Shown: positions 15,713 to 24,463 of the stretch, one piece after another | Layout of the letters: the number at the start of each line of letters is the position of its first letter | How positions within the stretch are numbered: the first letter of the stretch is position 1 | NCBI RefSeq assembly: GCF_006337105.1 | Contig: NZ_CP040871.1 | Coordinates: 1,364,001-1,428,000 of the forward strand | DNA: 64,000 nucleotides | Source: Thermomonas aquatica | GTDB lineage: Bacteria; Pseudomonadota; Gammaproteobacteria; Xanthomonadales; Xanthomonadaceae | Direction: 5' to 3' | Position numbers and translations under genes: made by a program | The notes under the pieces: model-generated | The model's input: only the letters and a program-made list of their open reading frames with translations | Told to the model about the DNA's origin: nothing | Database searches by the model: none

Positions 15713-17890
15713 TCAGCGCGTCCGGCGCCGCTTCGTTGTCTCGCTCGCAACCTGACAAAGAACCGAGAGTCGTGCTTCCTGATCATCAGTCAGGTTCGCC
15801 CCAGTGCCATTGTCCGCCAAGTCCTGGAGCACCTGCACCGCAGTTCGCAAATCCTCGATACGAAGACACGTTGCCTCCACATATCGGCTGACCAGCTCAA
15901 GGAGCTCCGCGTCAACCGCTGCGAGCACATGTTCGAGATCGAAATCACGTGGATTCATCTGTCCAAAAATCAGTCTCTCCAATGCATCGCGAAGAGCAGC
16001 CTTCGCGCGTGATTCTTCGGAGGGCGACAATGTGCTCCGGCTAACGTCACTGACCGGGACGAAGTCATCTCCCCGCAGGTCATCGAATTGGATATCGTGG
16101 AAACAGGCCATATTTACCTGAGGCCTTGCGGCGGCTGTAATGCGCTTGGATTGACGGGGGCTCGGGATCGACATTGACATTGACATTTTTGATGCCGCTA
16201 CCATTCCATCCGACACCATGTGTCTAACAGGTACGACTGTCGGAAGCGCCATTCCCTTGTCGCCTTCCGCCCTGCGTTTGACGAGCACCGCCGATGTCAT
16301 TTCGGTGATTAGCCGGTAACGCAGAGCAATGCTCGCTCGCAGGTCTGGCTGGGCATTTAGGTAGAGCTGCTGACCGGCCCACGCACGCCACACGCTGGCG
16401 GATTCGAGCTCTGAAAGTACATGGCGATTTTCAGCGCAAGCGCCGGTGACGAAAAGACCTACCGTCCTTGGCGCTTGGTCAGGAAAAGACGCAACCATCA
16501 TGGCGACGTCACCTTGATAGACGGGACCGAGTAGGTTCGAGGCCATTACCGGCCCGTTCCAATTGACCTTGAACTCAATCGGATGCGCTTGGCAAGCGCG
16601 CCGGACATGGCGCATCACACCCGCATCGATGGACTCCGTGGGCACGGCACGCTCCAGGACACCACCTGTGCCTGCCGCCAGAGGCGTTAGCGCATCGACT
16701 CCGGCACTACTACCCACAGCGACAACAAAGATGCGAATCCCCTTAGCGGTGGCACGCTCGCGGGCGCGCTGCAACTCTTCCGGCTGAACTGCGCCATCGG
16801 TGACCAACAGGATGACCTTGCTGGATACATCTCCATCGAGGCCCTTGAGATCCTTGACTGCCGCCTCCAGGGCAGCTCCCATCTGCGTGCCCCCCATATC
16901 GGCTTGAATAAGGTCAGCGAGCTCCGTCATCGCACCGCTCACCTGCGAACTTGCCCGCAGTGGCCTTCTAAACAAGCGCTCAAAGTGGGAGCCGAATCGC
17001 AACACCTGCACGCGATCGCCTAGACCAAGCACTCGAGATACCGCGTGTAGAGCAGCTCGCGACTGGCCAATGGCGTCCCCGCTCATGGAGCCGGAACAAT
17101 CGAGCACCAGGCACAGATCCATGCCGCGCTCACGCTGCATACCCATGCTGGCGCTCGACCCCGGCGCGATCGTCAGGATGGCAATGCTGCCATCGCCGTC
17201 ACTGACCCACCGACAGCCGGATAGCGAGGCATCGCCCAAGTCAAACACCAAGACCAAATCCCGGTCGAGCATCGCATCCGGAATTCGCAAGGTTGTTTCC
17301 TCGGGATCGGATTCGAACGACACGCCTTGAGTTGCACACTGGACGGGCCTGCCTACCAACATGCCGCGGATTCTGATTTCTGCAGTCAACGGGTGCTCAA
17401 CTGCAAAATCCACCTCTGGCACGGCCCATTCCTCCATCCGGTAGCGGCCATAGCGCGGTCGATGGACCAGTGGCAGACTGAAACGGGCCTGGCGATCCGC
17501 TACACCGAGTGTCGCGGCAAATCGCAGCACGATTTCACCTGTCTCACCTGGCTTCAGGTTGCCGAGGTTCACCGAGAGCATCCCCGGCTCCAAGCGCTCG
17601 AGCAGGACTGCACTGTCGCCCCCGGCAATTGCATCGTCGTAGTTCGCGCTAGCCGCCTGCTTTGCTATGACCTGCGCCACCAAGGTCTCCCCTGCGAGCG
17701 TCGCCTCCATACCGAGGAATGCCGCATCCAGTGGCACCGGGAAGCTGTAGATGGCTTCGATCGAGGAACGCCCCTTATTACTGAAGGAGTGGCGAAGCTC
17801 GTACTCCGCCAGCAAGTCCGTGATGACAACCTTCAGTGACGTGCGCGCCAGTGGCGTACTCCCGGATTCCATGCCCTGCGATGTGTTCAT
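15713..17890 (-). CDS. VIT and vWA domain protein
   Basis: A 725-residue protein. Residues about 10-130 form a VIT domain (vault/inter-alpha-trypsin type; YSFPVPLDAAFLGMEATLAG is typical). Residues about 255-420 form a von Willebrand A domain with an intact MIDAS metal site: DCSGSMSGD (DxSxS), the T of GGTQMG and the D of VTDGAV. The C-terminal 250 residues include a region rich in Met/Ser and helices and are unassigned. No signal peptide is seen, so it should be cytoplasmic. Its start overlaps the stop of a MerR gene by four bases. MerR plus VIT/VWA pairs occur elsewhere in bacteria, but their function is unknown to me. Confidence 0.88.
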   Translation of the reverse strand: MNTSQGMESGSTPLARTSLKVVITDLLAEYELRHSFSNKGRSSIEAIYSFPVPLDAAFLGMEATLAGETLVAQVIAKQAASANYDDAIAGGDSAVLLERLEPGMLSVNLGNLKPGETGEIVLRFAATLGVADRQARFSLPLVHRPRYGRYRMEEWAVPEVDFAVEHPLTAEIRIRGMLVGRPVQCATQGVSFESDPEETTLRIPDAMLDRDLVLVFDLGDASLSGCRWVSDGDGSIAILTIAPGSSASMGMQRERGMDLCLVLDCSGSMSGDAIGQSRAALHAVSRVLGLGDRVQVLRFGSHFERLFRRPLRASSQVSGAMTELADLIQADMGGTQMGAALEAAVKDLKGLDGDVSSKVILLVTDGAVQPEELQRARERATAKGIRIFVVAVGSSAGVDALTPLAAGTGGVLERAVPTESIDAGVMRHVRRACQAHPIEFKVNWNGPVMASNLLGPVYQGDVAMMVASFPDQAPRTVGLFVTGACAENRHVLSELESASVWRAWAGQQLYLNAQPDLRASIALRYRLITEMTSAVLVKRRAEGDKGMALPTVVPVRHMVSDGMVAASKMSMSMSIPSPRQSKRITAAARPQVNMACFHDIQFDDLRGDDFVPVSDVSRSTLSPSEESRAKAALRDALERLIFGQMNPRDFDLEHVLAAVDAELLELVSRYVEATCLRIEDLRTAVQVLQDLADNGTGANLTDDQEARLSVLCQVASETTKRRRTR

Positions 17891-18336
17891 TCCGAAGCCC
17901 CTGTGTTGTTCGAATCCTGATCATGGTCGCCGGCGACCTGTTGTCCCACGCACTCCTCATAGATCTCCTGCACGCGTCGGAACAGCGTCCGAAGCTGTGC
18001 CTGCGTCAGCCCAGCCCGATCTGGCGCCACCACCAGCTCTAGGCCATCCGCGATCGTCAGATGCGACCGGACTTCCACGACTCCCGGCCTTGCGGGCGCC
18101 AGCGGGGGCTGGCTGCGTGCCTGAAGCAGGCTCGCAATGGCCTCCAGCGATAGCCCGGCGCTCTGCCATGTCCTGATCCTGAGCAGCTCCGCAAGATGAG
18201 CTTCTGTGTAGAAAGCCCCGCGCTTCTCACCTTCGGGACCCGGCAGCAGCCCCTTCTGGATGTAGTAGCGAACCGTACGAACCGGCACGTGCGCCTGTTC
18301 GCTCAATTGCTGCAGACTCAATCTCATATCGGACAC
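17887..18336 (-). CDS. MerR-family transcriptional regulator
   Basis: A 149-residue protein with a winged-helix MerR DNA-binding domain at residues 5-75: LSLQQLSEQAHVPVRTVRYY, then QKGLLPGP and a second helix pair LAELLRIRTWQSAGLSLEAIASLL. The C-terminal part (residues 80-149) is not a known metal-binding effector domain and lacks the Cys residues of metal-sensing members. First gene of the operon with the VIT/VWA gene, coupled by a four-base overlap, and likely to control it. Divergent to the DUF4258-like gene on the other side. Confidence 0.85.
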   Translation of the reverse strand: MSDMRLSLQQLSEQAHVPVRTVRYYIQKGLLPGPEGEKRGAFYTEAHLAELLRIRTWQSAGLSLEAIASLLQARSQPPLAPARPGVVEVRSHLTIADGLELVVAPDRAGLTQAQLRTLFRRVQEIYEECVGQQVAGDHDQDSNNTGASE

Positions 18337-18494
18337 CTTGACTGTCTCAAATAGTGTCTGTTACTTTTCGCGGCAAGTCAACCCGCCCCAAACGGCTACC
18401 GGTTCTGCGCTCACGGCCGGAGACAATGGTCGAGCTGACGAATATCCCAGGGCCTACGAGGGGCCAAACGCGAATCGATCAGACGAGGCAACCC

Positions 18495-18803
18495 ATGGAC
18501 GTTCCAGGCAAGTCGCTACCGAATCGCCCCCTCAGCCGCCACGCGGAGGCTCGCTCGCAGCAACGAGGGATATCGCTCAACCTTGTCGATCTCTTGCTGG
18601 ACTTCGGACAGGAACGCCATGTCGGTCACGGAGCCACAGTACTGAGCTTTCCCAAACGGGCAAGGGAACGACTTCGCCGCGACCTTCCCCGCAAGATCTA
18701 CGCCTCGATCTCGTCCAAGTTGGACGTCTACGCGGTGATCGGTGATCGAGGCAACATCATGACTTTGGGCCACCGGTACCAGCACCTGCGGAGCAAACAC
18801 TAG
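18495..18803 (+). CDS. DUF4258-like protein, second copy
   Basis: About 102 residues from the ATG at 18495; an in-frame start at 18354 would add 47 low-complexity residues and is less likely. RHAEARSQQRGIS at the N-terminus, LVDLLLDFGQE in the middle and AVIGDRGNIMTLGHRYQHL at the end align in order with the protein at 12297-12581 (H..AR.QQR.I; LL.FG; G.I.T..HR). The same small-domain family is therefore present twice on this island. It stands alone here, with no RHH partner. Confidence 0.5.
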   Translation: MDVPGKSLPNRPLSRHAEARSQQRGISLNLVDLLLDFGQERHVGHGATVLSFPKRARERLRRDLPRKIYASISSKLDVYAVIGDRGNIMTLGHRYQHLRSKH

Positions 18804-18946
18804 GCACGAGGCGGACGTTCGAGAAAAGTTTTCGTGCCCATGCTTTTTCAAGCCACATCGTTGCGATGGTAGAGTCCGGCAGATGCTCGGGTAACGCCAC
18901 GACACTAACAATTAATCAGGCTTAAGCCGGAGAGGGGGCTCTCAAG

Positions 18947-20358
18947 ATGACAGCGTACCAACGCCTGCGAGACTTATTTGTCCCGCTGGACATCACCGTG
19001 GCACTGCCATCCGATCCATTCCTGAAGATCGATCGCGAAAAAGCCGCAAAGAAGTTGCGGCTGAAAGAACGGGCTGAGCAGAACGGGAGACAAAATCACC
19101 CGCCTGTCGACTCGACCGATTTCGATGAAGTCGAGCGAGAGATCATTGCTGAGATTAGCGATAATCTGCACCGCGCCCAGATCGATGGCTCCAACAATCA
19201 CAGGATTTATGGGGAGCGCCTCTCCGAACTTGCGCTGTTAAGAGAGCTATCAGCTATTACTGGAGCGAGTTCGCAAGCCTTGGGGGACTACCAAGCAACA
19301 ATCATCAATCGAGAGGGCCGGCTTGCCCTTGCCAAGACCGCAATCCGGGAGTCTTTCAAGGATCTAGCAAACTTCAAGCAAGAGCATGGGTTGCATCGGC
19401 CCGCCCATCCTGGCATCCAACCAATCTATGCGTGGGCCACCTTCGCACTCGCCTGGTTGATTGAAAGCCTCTGCAATACTGCCTTCCTTCGTGTAAATGA
19501 TGATTACGGCCTGCTGGGGGATTCATCGCGGCGGCAGTCGTCGCAGGAGTCAATATCGCAGTATCCGGCTTCGTCGGACGCTATGTCTGGCCTTATCTCA
19601 TTCATCGGCGCTGGCATTGGAAGGTTACGGCAGCGCTGGCGACGACGACTTGGCTAGTCGCCGCAATCGCCTGGAATTTACTTGCAGGGCACTTTCGCGA
19701 CGCGAAGGCGTCCGGGCTTGCGAATCCGGAGGAGGCCTCGCTTTCACTCCTGGCCAACCACCCGCTTGCGTTCGATAGCATTTACTCATACGGAATCTTG
19801 GCTATCGGTATCGTGTTCTCCCTGGTTTCGGCAGGAACTGCCTTCAGGATGCAGGATCCTTATCCCGGTTACGGCGACGTCTACAAGCGGCACAAAGACA
19901 GGTGTGAAGACTACGCCGACGAGATCGAGCTCTCGCTTGAAGAACTGCGAGCCACGCGCGATGAAGCTATCGCCGAGGCACAAAACACGCGCGACGAGCT
20001 TCAAAAGCAGTTTAGAGAGCGCGGACGGATCCTTGAAGCCCGCAGCTCCCATCGGAACAGGTATCGCGAACATCAAGACTACTTGCAGTCAATCGCTGAC
20101 GCACTGATTGCCGAATATAGAGCTGCAAACATCAACGCTCGCCAAGACGGGTTGCGCCCACTGCATTTCAGCACTCCGTGGCGCTTAAATTCGTCGGAGC
20201 TGGCGGCGAATCCGGACGAGCCCACTGCTGAGAAAGAAGTCCTTCAGGCCCAACAGTCATTAGAAACGTCAATCCAGACTGTGGCTAATGAGTACACAAA
20301 CGCGATCCAGCGCTTTGAGCATCTGGATAGGATCAGGGAGACACTAGGCGATGCGTAG
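18947..20358 (+). pseudogene. Membrane/coiled-coil protein of motor operon, frameshifted
   Basis: Two frames together encode about 470 residues. The first frame (18947 to about 19520) has a charged helical N-terminus and one membrane segment (PIYAWATFALAWLIESL). At the GGGGG run at 19516-19520 the sense moves to the minus-one frame, which continues with hydrophobic segments (FIAAAVVAGVNIAVSGFVG; TTWLVAAIAWNLLAG; YSYGILAIGIVFSLVSAG) and then a long charged coiled coil to 20358. Without the shift the first frame ends in a basic, non-membrane tail at 19657. The end overlaps the next gene by eight bases. It is the first gene of the motor-like operon. The shift may be decay, an indel error, or minus-one slippage; the local GGGGGAT context permits slippage. 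Confidence 0.6.
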
Positions 20359-21169
20359 GAGAACCTCGGCGGCGTCCAAGCGCATGCATCAGGAGCGCAA
20401 CAAGGCAATCTGGAAAGTCGCTGCGTTCGTGACAGTCTTGTCTTTGATCGCATTTCTTTACGCGAGATCAGTCTTGGGCCGTCGCGCGCTGGATGACGTC
20501 ACTCTCTGTCCTGCAATACCAGACAGCGTCACGGTATTGCTGGTCGACGTGACCGACCCAATGACGCTCCCTCAAAAGCAGGATTTCCGCAATCAGCTGG
20601 ATCGTTTGACTGCGGAGATTCCGAGATACGGGAAGCTCGTTATTGCAAAAGTAGACCCCGTCTCCGAGAAACTCCTCGTGCCCGTCGTGACTCGCTGTAA
20701 TCCAGGGGTCGGAGCGGATACCAGCGACCTAGATGGCAACCCAGCGAAACTCGACAAACTTCACCGAGAGCAATTCATCGCGCCGATCCAGGATGCTTAC
20801 GATCAGATCCTCTCTACATCTGAAGCATCTCGATCGCCAATTCTTGAGTCGATTCAATCCATCAATCTGACTGAGTTCGCTGGCGGCCCAGGATCAGATG
20901 TACGCAAACGCCTCGTCGTGGCGTCGGATCTCCTTCAACACACGAATGCGTTGAGCTTCTATAAGCAGCTTCCGGAGTCAGAATCCCTGCTTCGCAGCCA
21001 AGCCTTTAGCCGTGTACGCACTGACCTGCGTGGCGTTGAGGTTGATCTCTGGATGCTGCAGAGGGGCGATTCTTCAAGTTCACAACCCCGAGCGTTGCCG
21101 GAACTCTGGACTGAAATTATCGACGCCCAAGGTGGGCGTTTGATGCGTGTCTACACAGTGAGTGGATAA
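20351..21169 (+). CDS. Membrane-anchored, possibly vWA-like protein of motor operon
   Basis: A 272-residue protein with one N-terminal membrane helix (VAAFVTVLSLIAFLYARSV, about residues 23-41) and a large domain beyond it. That domain starts with a strand VTVLLVDVTDPM and later has SPILESIQSI and KRLVVASDLLQHTN, spaced as the D-x-T/S, T and D elements of a vWA-type Rossmann fold, though the MIDAS set is incomplete. Positive residues precede the helix, so the domain is probably periplasmic. It overlaps the previous gene and ends two bases before the TolQ/ZorA-like gene. No exact family is recognised. Confidence 0.55.
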   Translation: MRRRTSAASKRMHQERNKAIWKVAAFVTVLSLIAFLYARSVLGRRALDDVTLCPAIPDSVTVLLVDVTDPMTLPQKQDFRNQLDRLTAEIPRYGKLVIAKVDPVSEKLLVPVVTRCNPGVGADTSDLDGNPAKLDKLHREQFIAPIQDAYDQILSTSEASRSPILESIQSINLTEFAGGPGSDVRKRLVVASDLLQHTNALSFYKQLPESESLLRSQAFSRVRTDLRGVEVDLWMLQRGDSSSSQPRALPELWTEIIDAQGGRLMRVYTVSG

Positions 21170-21171
21170 CC

Positions 21172-22416
21172 ATGGCAAAAGCAACCGGATGGTCCGATCG
21201 ACTGCGCGACCGCGGCTTCATCGACCAATGGGGGCTCATGGTCTTCGCGGGAGCCGGGTTCGCCGGCATCGTTACGTCAAAGGCGCTCGGCATCGAAACG
21301 GTCTGGGTCGCCATCGGTGCTGTCCTCTTGATGTTCATCTATGCGCTCGTGATCGGGCGCGCCGGAACAGGTCGACTCCGGGCTGATCAGGCCGGTGACA
21401 ACTGCTACTACCTCGGTCTCATCTACACGCTCTCCAGCCTGTCCTACGCGATCTTTACATTTGATCCGGATGGCACCGCTGCTACCGTGGTCCAAGGTTT
21501 CGGCATAGCTTTGGCAACCACCATCGTTGGATTGATCTTGAGGGTGTTCTTCAATCAGGGACGTCCTGACCTGGAGAACACCGAAGAGGAGATCCGTCTG
21601 GAGATGACGGATGCCGTCGCAAGATTGAAGGGCCAGCTGAACACTGCGGTCCGCGACATGTACGATTTCAGTCAGCGGATTCAGCAGGTGCTTGGCGAGG
21701 TTCACACTTCGGCGGTCAACAACATTGAAACATTCACAAAAGCCTCCGTGGCTGGCATGCAGGAAGTCAGCAGCGCTGCTTCAACTGCCATCCGCGATGA
21801 GGCCAATGACTTCGCTTTGCGATCCAAAAAATACTCCACAACGTTCGACAACCTGCTCGCGAAGGTTGAGCGGCATGGCGGTCTCCTAGACGACATCGCA
21901 CAAACCCAGGAGCACCTGACCACGTCGTCGGTATCCGTTGGCTTGGTTGCTAACGAGACCAAATCGGCAATGGAAGCACTGCTGATGGCAAGCAACGCCG
22001 GGCGGGCAGCAGCAGTTGAGACCCAAAGCAGCGTGACGGCAGCAACGGCATTGGCTGAGCAGCTGCTTCTGACTGTCAACTCACTTCAGGCGCAGGTTGC
22101 CGCAACGAATGCCGCGTATGAAAAGAGGCTTCATGAGCTTAGCGTCGCGCCTACCGCTGCAGCTGAGGCGGCCATGCAGGGGTTGGGACTCGCGTCGAAG
22201 GCACTGGAGTCGCATCTGACCCAACTGGCCTCGACCCACCTCGAAACGCATTCATCAATGGCTGCCTCCGCAAAACAGTCAGCCGAACTGGTTGAGGTAC
22301 ACAATCGTGCTTTGGCGGCCGAGCTCGCTCATTCCCGAGAGCTGGTCACTAAAGTCCATACGTCACTGGTTGATATGACGGATCGTTTGGCCACGTCGCT
22401 CGAACGGATCGACTAA
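21172..22416 (+). CDS. ZorA/TolQ-like membrane protein with long coiled-coil tail
   Basis: A 414-residue protein. The first 130 residues contain about four membrane segments (GLMVFAGAGFAGIVTS; VWVAIGAVLLMFIYALVIG; YYLGLIYTLSSLSYAIF; GFGIALATTIVGLILRVFF). The remaining 280 residues are a continuous Ala/Glu/Ser-rich helix, heptad-like, ending SLVDMTDRLATSLERID. This layout, a short multi-pass bundle plus a very long cytoplasmic coiled coil, is that of ZorA-type stator proteins in Zorya anti-phage systems and differs from MotA, which has no such tail. Its stop overlaps the start of the MotB/ZorB-like gene by one base. The homology itself is an inference from layout and gene order. Confidence 0.6.
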   Translation: MAKATGWSDRLRDRGFIDQWGLMVFAGAGFAGIVTSKALGIETVWVAIGAVLLMFIYALVIGRAGTGRLRADQAGDNCYYLGLIYTLSSLSYAIFTFDPDGTAATVVQGFGIALATTIVGLILRVFFNQGRPDLENTEEEIRLEMTDAVARLKGQLNTAVRDMYDFSQRIQQVLGEVHTSAVNNIETFTKASVAGMQEVSSAASTAIRDEANDFALRSKKYSTTFDNLLAKVERHGGLLDDIAQTQEHLTTSSVSVGLVANETKSAMEALLMASNAGRAAAVETQSSVTAATALAEQLLLTVNSLQAQVAATNAAYEKRLHELSVAPTAAAEAAMQGLGLASKALESHLTQLASTHLETHSSMAASAKQSAELVEVHNRALAAELAHSRELVTKVHTSLVDMTDRLATSLERID

Positions 22417-23330
22417 TGCCGCAGTTCGACATTCGTCAGGACAAACCCTACAGGCGAGGGCTGGTCCTCGGCCTGACGATGGCTGAGGTCATGATTCTGC
22501 TCATCTTCGTGCTGCTGATGGCCCTTGGCGCAGCACTGGCCAAGCGGGACAAAGTGCTGGCAGCAATGAACGACGGGGTCGGCCGCAAACTCGTGGAGAT
22601 GCTGCAGGAAGCCTATCCAAAGGCATCAACACCTGATGAATACTTCAAGGAGTTGGTCCGCGCCATCGAAGCACGGAAGACCCTAGAGTCCGTCGGGCAG
22701 GACAACGCAAAGGCAAACCTCCTTGAGGACGCCGAGCTCGGACGCAAACTGCGTAAAGCAGCGGAGAACGCCGGCAGCCAAGATCCGTACAAGTTCGCCG
22801 ACGCTGCCCTGAAGAAGGCAAGCCTGGGAAAAAAGGGTGAGTGGCCACCGTTTTTCAACTTAAGCGAGGCCGGCGGCTACTACTTCGAAAGTGGTAAGGC
22901 CACCCTGCGCCCCGAGTTCGTCGACAAGCTTCGGACCTCTGTGATTCCCTCCTTGCGCAAGTACGTGGACGACTACGACGTCGACGTTGTGGAGGTCATC
23001 GGCCATACAGACGAAGTCCCCATGGCCGGGTTGAGCAATCTGGACGCGAAGCTCATCGCGGCTTCTGCGAACAGCTATCCCATCGAATATCTTCGGTCTA
23101 CAGACAATGCCGGGTTGGCCATCGCCAGGGCGGTAGCGGTCGTCCGTGTGCTCCGAGCCGATCCGCGAATGAAGGGAATCACCGTGCTCCCACTCTCCGG
23201 GGCGCAGCTGATCGTTCCTATTGATCGTGCCGCTGACGGATCATCCACCATGGGCGACCAATCCCGTCGGCGAATTGAGATGCGCTTGCGCAGGTCGACT
23301 GAGCAGATCGCGGCGCCGCAATCCCCTTAA
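22416..23330 (+). CDS. MotB/ZorB-like OmpA-domain protein
   Basis: A 304-residue protein. One membrane helix lies near the N-terminus (about 16-42: LVLGLTMAEVMILLIFVLL) and carries a buried Glu (E24), where MotB and ZorB have an Asp that conducts protons. A helical linker follows, then an OmpA/MotB-type peptidoglycan-binding domain (EVIGHTDEVPM near residue 190, ending RRRIEMRLRR). This is the organisation of stator B subunits: membrane plug, linker, wall anchor. Adjacent genes overlap on both sides. With the previous gene it should form an ion-driven membrane motor. Confidence 0.75.
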   Translation: MPQFDIRQDKPYRRGLVLGLTMAEVMILLIFVLLMALGAALAKRDKVLAAMNDGVGRKLVEMLQEAYPKASTPDEYFKELVRAIEARKTLESVGQDNAKANLLEDAELGRKLRKAAENAGSQDPYKFADAALKKASLGKKGEWPPFFNLSEAGGYYFESGKATLRPEFVDKLRTSVIPSLRKYVDDYDVDVVEVIGHTDEVPMAGLSNLDAKLIAASANSYPIEYLRSTDNAGLAIARAVAVVRVLRADPRMKGITVLPLSGAQLIVPIDRAADGSSTMGDQSRRRIEMRLRRSTEQIAAPQSP

Positions 23331-23677
23331 TGGACGCTATCGATCAGAACCTCGCGCGGATCCGCCAATCGGTTGACTCCGCACTCCGACGCCGTATCGG
23401 CGTCGTGCCCGGGGACGACTTGGCGGCCGTGTTACCACCGAGCACGACCGCCTCGGAAGGCGCAGGAACTCCCGGCCTGTCACCTGGACCCGGGATTGGA
23501 CAAACGACCCAGATACCTCGGAGGACCGGACTGATACCGCAGGACGTTAGTTCGCATTTACCTAATCCTCCTTCAACTTATCTTGCAGTGGAGCCGGTAT
23601 CGCTTCATAGGCGAATCTGGGCGTGGATCAAACGTGTTGTTCCGATGACGCATAGGTCCAAGAATCATGCGGAATAG
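23330..23677 (+). CDS. Proline-rich small protein of motor operon
   Basis: A 115-residue protein with no recognised fold. An N-terminal helix (QNLARIRQSVDSALRRRIG) is followed by a disordered Pro/Gly/Thr-rich stretch and a short basic-aromatic segment near the end (RRIWAWIKRVV) that could touch the membrane. Start overlaps the MotB-like stop by one base; the end overlaps the nuclease gene. It may be a linker or adaptor between the motor and the nuclease, but this is a guess from position. Confidence 0.45.
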   Translation: MDAIDQNLARIRQSVDSALRRRIGVVPGDDLAAVLPPSTTASEGAGTPGLSPGPGIGQTTQIPRRTGLIPQDVSSHLPNPPSTYLAVEPVSLHRRIWAWIKRVVPMTHRSKNHAE

Positions 23678-24293
23678 AGTGCAGCGTCGAACACGGCGGG
23701 TCACCGGACCACTGCGAGAACCGACGCTACTTTCGCCAGCACAAATGCTTGGGCTCGTGGTATTTGCGGCGCTTGTTTGCCTTGCACTGTGGGTTGCTTT
23801 TGCGCAGCGATCAAGTCTCGGCACTTCCGATTCGTATCAGCCGACTCCATCGTCACGTCGACCTGATGTCCGGCAACGAGAACTCGGCACATCAGTCGAC
23901 CTACCCGACGAGACCGGTCGAGTCGAACCAGTCGCCTCAAGCGCTGGCACTAGGTTCGAACGCTGCGAAAAAATCAGAACAAACTGCGTCGTTGATGGAG
24001 ATACTTTCTGGTACCAAGGCGTCAAAATCCGAGTGTCCGACGTCGATGCCCCTGAAATCGGCAGGCCTCGTTGCGTCCAAGAGCGTGAGCTAGGGATTCT
24101 TGCTACAAACTACCTCGTCGAGTTTCTTAACGAGGGCACGTTTGATCTCCACCGGACCACCGGTCGCCACCAGGATCGATACGGTCGCGAGCTGTACGTC
24201 ATCAAGCGAGGCGATCGATCTTTTGGAGATGACCTCGTTAGCCGGGGCTTAGCTCACCGCTGGATCGGCTACAAACAGTCCTGGTGTGGCTGA
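23667..24293 (+). CDS. Membrane-anchored staphylococcal nuclease (SNase)-like protein
   Basis: A 208-residue protein: basic N-terminus, one membrane helix (LGLVVFAALVCLALWVAF, about 29-46), a Ser/Pro linker and a C-terminal SNase domain from about residue 105. The active-site set of the family is present: DGDT, the Arg of KIRVSD, the Asp and Glu of DAPE, and the Arg of DRYGREL. Four cysteines in the domain region (CEKIRTNC, RC, WC) and the membrane topology suggest a periplasmic, disulfide-bonded enzyme. SNase domains cut DNA and RNA with calcium. Last of the overlapping operon; it may be the effector of the motor system. Confidence 0.8.
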   Translation: MRNRVQRRTRRVTGPLREPTLLSPAQMLGLVVFAALVCLALWVAFAQRSSLGTSDSYQPTPSSRRPDVRQRELGTSVDLPDETGRVEPVASSAGTRFERCEKIRTNCVVDGDTFWYQGVKIRVSDVDAPEIGRPRCVQERELGILATNYLVEFLNEGTFDLHRTTGRHQDRYGRELYVIKRGDRSFGDDLVSRGLAHRWIGYKQSWCG

Positions 24294-24463
24294 CCTTTCT
24301 CTACAGACGCGGGGCTATTTGATCAGCGGTTTCATCTCGCCGTTGCAACTCACTGAAGGCGAATGAGCGCAGCGATGCAGCAAAGCAACAGCCTCGGGAG
24401 CATCTGAGCCGGATACAGACTTCTGTCGTAAACTCAATCGTAGGGGCGACGTAGATTCAGCTG

